Assembly: GCA_036702975.1 (NCBI GenBank) | Contig: DATNPX010000022.1 | Coordinates: forward strand, 1-18,029 | DNA length: 18,029 nucleotides | Source: DATNPX01 sp036702975 | GTDB taxonomy: Bacteria; Cyanobacteriota; Vampirovibrionia; Obscuribacterales; Obscuribacteraceae | Direction of reading: 5' to 3' | Shown: piece after piece, positions 16,145-18,029 of the stretch | Layout: every line of letters starts with the position of its first letter | How positions within the stretch are numbered: position 1 is the stretch's first letter | Made by a program: the position numbers and the translations under genes | Notes under the pieces: model-generated | Databases searched by the model: none | The model's input: only the letters and a program-made list of their open reading frames with translations | What the model was told of the DNA's origin: nothing

Positions 16145-16311
16145 CTTCGCGATAATCCGAAGATACTATCGGAACACTTCAGGGTATTCGGAAGCACTTC
16201 GGGCATTCACCCCGAACACTCTTCGTGGTCATTTCGGAATGTCTTCGGGCTCTTCGCGATAAGTCGGTAGGTCTAAAGCCCGTGACATTCTTGGGTTCTT
16301 CTGGCTGTTTC
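16145..16311 (-). repeat. Right half of phased array: CTTC-core elements, inverted orientation
   Basis: CTTC or one-base variants start at 16145, 16177, 16186, 16197, 16205, 16221, 16232, 16243, 16252, 16287, 16298 and 16308. Many steps are 9-11 bases. CTTCGCGATAA occurs exactly at 16145-16155 and 16252-16262, and the complementary ATCGCGAAG is in the left half at 16010-16018. The core is the reverse complement of the left-half core, so the whole array is a large loose dyad around about 16083-16144. Confidence 0.6.
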
Positions 16312-16490
16312 GTGGTAAGCCGAAGTAGTAGCAAGAATCGCACAAAAAATTCAGACACTATTTTTGCAATCGCGAACCGATCCACAGGGGTTTACTTCTC
16401 AGAATAGGCAAGTTTCGCGAGGCACCACGAAGCGATTTCGGGCTATTTCCGACGCCGCAGTGAGAGCGAGATTTATCAGATTCTGCGCAT

Positions 16491-16540
16491 ATTTTTCGCT
16501 TGAAAAATGACTGAAACGCACTATAATACAGTTGTTCAAG
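16491..16540 (+). promoter_or_regulatory. Strong promoter with overlapping inverted repeats
   Basis: TTGAAA (16500-16505) and TATAAT (16522-16527) are separated by 16 bases, a near-consensus sigma-70 promoter for the gene starting at 16586. ATTTTTC (16491-16497) and GAAAAAT (16502-16508) form a 7-4-7 dyad over the -35. CTTGAA (16499-16504) and TTCAAG (16535-16540) form a second dyad flanking the -10. These fit operators of a self-repressing DNA-binding protein. Confidence 0.65.
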
Positions 16541-16585
16541 GCTGGCGTATATGCGATCGAACGCCACTAGATATGGAGCGTATCC

Positions 16586-17611
16586 GTGAAGACTATCCCA
16601 GTCAAAGAAGTTGCTGAGGCGTTAGGCATTTCTGCCCGGGGCGTCCTCTACCGTCGCGAGAAAGGACACCTAAAGGGTGTGCTGGTGAAAAACGAGCGCG
16701 GCGTTGACGAATACCGTATTTATCCGACTAAGGAAATTATTGAAGGGTTGCGTAGGCTAGGCTCGCCCCTGGTTGCGTCTAACGAGGCCATGGCTGATTT
16801 CGAGGTAGTCGATCAAACGGTGGTGCCGGAAGAAGACAAGGTTCTTGACGCTACATATGGTGAGGACGATATCGTTGATGCGACTCCGACCATGTCAAGA
16901 AAAGAACTGACTGAAGATAATAAGCACGCCGTAAACGCCGTTGCTGACCAGTTGTGGAACGGGATCATCGAACGCTTCACGGAGAAGCTGGCAGAAAAAG
17001 ATCAATTAATCGGGGAAATGCGAGCCGATATAGCTGATAAAGAACGGAAACTTCTATTACTTCCAGACCACGAAGCAATTAGACGAAAAGCTGAGGAAGA
17101 GGCAAATAAGGCTGCCGAGGTAGAACGAATCAAGGCTGATGTTGAACGTAAACGCGCTGTAGAAGCTCTGGCCCGAGCCGAGGAAGAGCGGAAAAACGCT
17201 GAAGCGAAAGAACTTGAAACAGAAGCGTTAAAAAAGCAAATAGCAGCGCTTCAAGCAAAGACCGCTCCGGAGTTAGAACGGCAGCTTAACGCGGAGAAAG
17301 CGGCAAAAGAAAAGGAACTACAACTTTTGCACTCTCAGCTTGAAGACGCCCGTAGGTCAAAAGAGGAAGAAGTGAGGACACTGAAAGATCGGCTTGCCGA
17401 TCTTGACGAGTATAAAAAAGCCTCTGACGAAGCCCAGCGTAAGCTGGATGAGATGCAGAAAGCCCTTGAAGAGCGCAATGCCTCAGAGCGGCAGAAGGTC
17501 TCCGAGACTGCAGTGATAAGAGAAGAGTTGTCTGCTCTGGCAAGCCAGTTACATAAGGCGCAGACGCCTTGGTGGAAAAAAATCTTCTCGTCCTCAACCG
17601 CAGGAGATTAA
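16586..17611 (+). CDS. HTH plus long coiled-coil protein (KfrA-like)
   Basis: This 341-aa protein starts at GTG 16586, with GGAG (16575-16578) seven bases upstream. Residues 4-25 (PVKEVAEALGISARGVLYRR) are a helix-turn-helix of MerR/excisionase style, followed by a wing-like KNERGVDEYRIYP. After an acidic linker (about 65-115), residues about 130-320 form a long charged heptad-rich coiled coil (Glu, Lys, Ala, Leu), ending in a short basic, Trp-containing tail. The arrangement of a DNA-binding head plus coiled coil is typical of KfrA-type plasmid proteins, which repress their own promoter and support partitioning. No sequence identity to KfrA is claimed. The strong promoter with dyads upstream and the primase across the intergenic region support a plasmid-maintenance role. 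Confidence 0.75.
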   Translation: MKTIPVKEVAEALGISARGVLYRREKGHLKGVLVKNERGVDEYRIYPTKEIIEGLRRLGSPLVASNEAMADFEVVDQTVVPEEDKVLDATYGEDDIVDATPTMSRKELTEDNKHAVNAVADQLWNGIIERFTEKLAEKDQLIGEMRADIADKERKLLLLPDHEAIRRKAEEEANKAAEVERIKADVERKRAVEALARAEEERKNAEAKELETEALKKQIAALQAKTAPELERQLNAEKAAKEKELQLLHSQLEDARRSKEEEVRTLKDRLADLDEYKKASDEAQRKLDEMQKALEERNASERQKVSETAVIREELSALASQLHKAQTPWWKKIFSSSTAGD

Positions 17612-17639
17612 TAGCATCGGTGTTCGCTAGTGCTCAAAC

Positions 17640-17885
17640 TTAATGGCACTTCTTCATTTGCTTCGCGATTAGAATCGCATTGACCGGGAGAGCAGCAATA
17701 AAACCTGCTGGGACTGCGAACGATAGGGCTTTCCAGAACAATGGATTGGCTATGGAACCTGATCGGACTCCGCCCATATGGTAGTCAACACTGTTCATGA
17801 CTAATTCCATGATGCCGATGGAAATTAGCTCTCCAAGCCAAACGGCTTTTATTGCCGAATGGAAATCCAGTTTCGCATTGCGCAT
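17640..17885 (-). CDS. DUF4396 family small membrane protein
   Basis: This 81-aa protein fits the compact DUF4396 family. Recognisable elements are an N-terminal membrane helix, MELVMNSVDYHMGG (26-39), PLFWKALSFAVPAGFIAALP (48-67) and an ending in KKCH. Two membrane segments are predicted by eye. The family's function is not established; members are often found near metal-efflux genes, which agrees with the czc cluster in this window. The ATG at 17885 has only a weak ribosome site. It lies 48 bases downstream of the recombinase stop on the same strand. Length is normal for the short form, so it appears complete. Confidence 0.7.
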   Translation of the reverse strand: MRNAKLDFHSAIKAVWLGELISIGIMELVMNSVDYHMGGVRSGSIANPLFWKALSFAVPAGFIAALPVNAILIAKQMKKCH

Positions 17886-17933
17886 TAAGGGTGTTGGGGA
17901 GCAACGGAACAGAAAAGTGCCACAAGCGTGAGG

Positions 17934-18029
17934 TCAATTGCCTGAAAGCGAGGCTGCTTCAGGAATCCAGCGATAGAGGGTTGGAATTGAAACCTCGAGT
18001 ATTTTGGCTACATCTTTTGGAGCTTTGCC
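17934..18029 (-). CDS. Serine recombinase (resolvase/invertase), C-terminal end only
   Basis: The window edge cuts this gene; 31 C-terminal residues and the stop are visible. GKAPKDVAKILEVSIPTLYR followed by WIPEA matches the C-terminal DNA-binding helix-turn-helix of Hin/Tn3-resolvase-type serine recombinases. The catalytic domain lies outside the window. Such resolvases are common in plasmid multimer resolution and in transposons, and either would suit this location. Confidence 0.7.
   Translation of the reverse strand, partial: GKAPKDVAKILEVSIPTLYRWIPEAASLSGN

Larger units (their letters stand above)
15455..16585. other. About 1.1 kb non-coding region, candidate replication origin
   Basis: This lies between the divergent primase and HTH coiled-coil genes. 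No convincing gene is found; the open frames lack ribosome sites and family resemblance. It contains promoters in both directions, a phased repeat array and many GAAG/CTTC and TCGCGA elements, including ACTTCGG (15870-15876) with CCGAAGT (15894-15900) inverted. GATCCACAG near 16379 only partly resembles a DnaA box. An origin function is inferred from the repeats and the neighbouring primase. Confidence 0.55.

Noticed and set aside
15954..16262. 102-aa plus-strand open frame with a repeated HPEAS motif
   Set aside because: The repetition comes from the phased GAAG DNA repeats, whose 10-11 bp spacing is not a multiple of three. There is no ribosome site and the composition is not protein-like.
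15959..16311. CRISPR array
   Set aside because: Elements are about 10-11 bp apart with no conserved 25-40 bp repeat, no unique spacers and no cas gene.
16379..16388. DnaA box
   Set aside because: GATCCACAG differs from TTATCCACA at several key positions and stands alone.

Overview
The window reads as accessory DNA from a diderm bacterium, most simply part of a plasmid or a plasmid-derived island. The envelope is inferred from a complete tripartite RND metal pump with an outer-membrane factor. I cannot assign a genus. Intermediate base composition, GTG starts, many unrecognised duplicated-domain proteins and a stand-alone sigma-region-4 protein would fit lineages such as non-photosynthetic Cyanobacteriota (Vampirovibrionia), but that is a guess.

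Layout. (1) 29-1848, plus strand: a 205-aa protein made of two copies of a winged-helix-like unit, a small CxC/CxxH protein, a secreted His/Gln-rich protein with a 36-bp tandem repeat, and a zinc-ribbon gene that reads correctly only across a -1 frameshift. (2) 1886-4842, minus strand: a 254-aa duplicated-domain protein, a 544-aa cytosolic-looking murein hydrolase (lysozyme-like domain plus M23 domain with a zinc-ligand His replaced by Met) and a 119-aa sigma-region-4-like regulator 15 nt behind it. (3) 4843-5506: intergenic, with a perfect 12-bp inverted repeat and an 8-3-8 inverted repeat. (4) 5507-13513, plus strand: a heavy-metal efflux cluster in the order small CDF-like transporter, Cys-rich secreted protein, hairpin, czcB, czcA, CDF exporter, czcC. 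The last four are tightly coupled by overlaps or short gaps. (5) 13742-18029: a plasmid-like maintenance block with an archaeo-eukaryotic-type primase (minus), about 1.1 kb of non-coding DNA carrying an unusual helically phased GAAG/CTTC repeat array, a promoter/operator and a KfrA-like HTH plus coiled-coil gene (plus), then a DUF4396 membrane protein and the C-terminal end of a serine recombinase (minus).

How it fits together. The metal cluster would move divalent cations (Co/Zn/Cd type) from cytoplasm to periplasm through the CDF proteins and out of the cell through CzcCBA. No metal-sensing regulator is visible in the window. The primase, repeat array, coiled-coil DNA-binding protein and recombinase are what one expects around a replication origin. 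The most unusual signal is the repeat array at about 15959-16311: short GAAG-core elements about every 10-11 bp in one orientation, then the same core in the opposite orientation.
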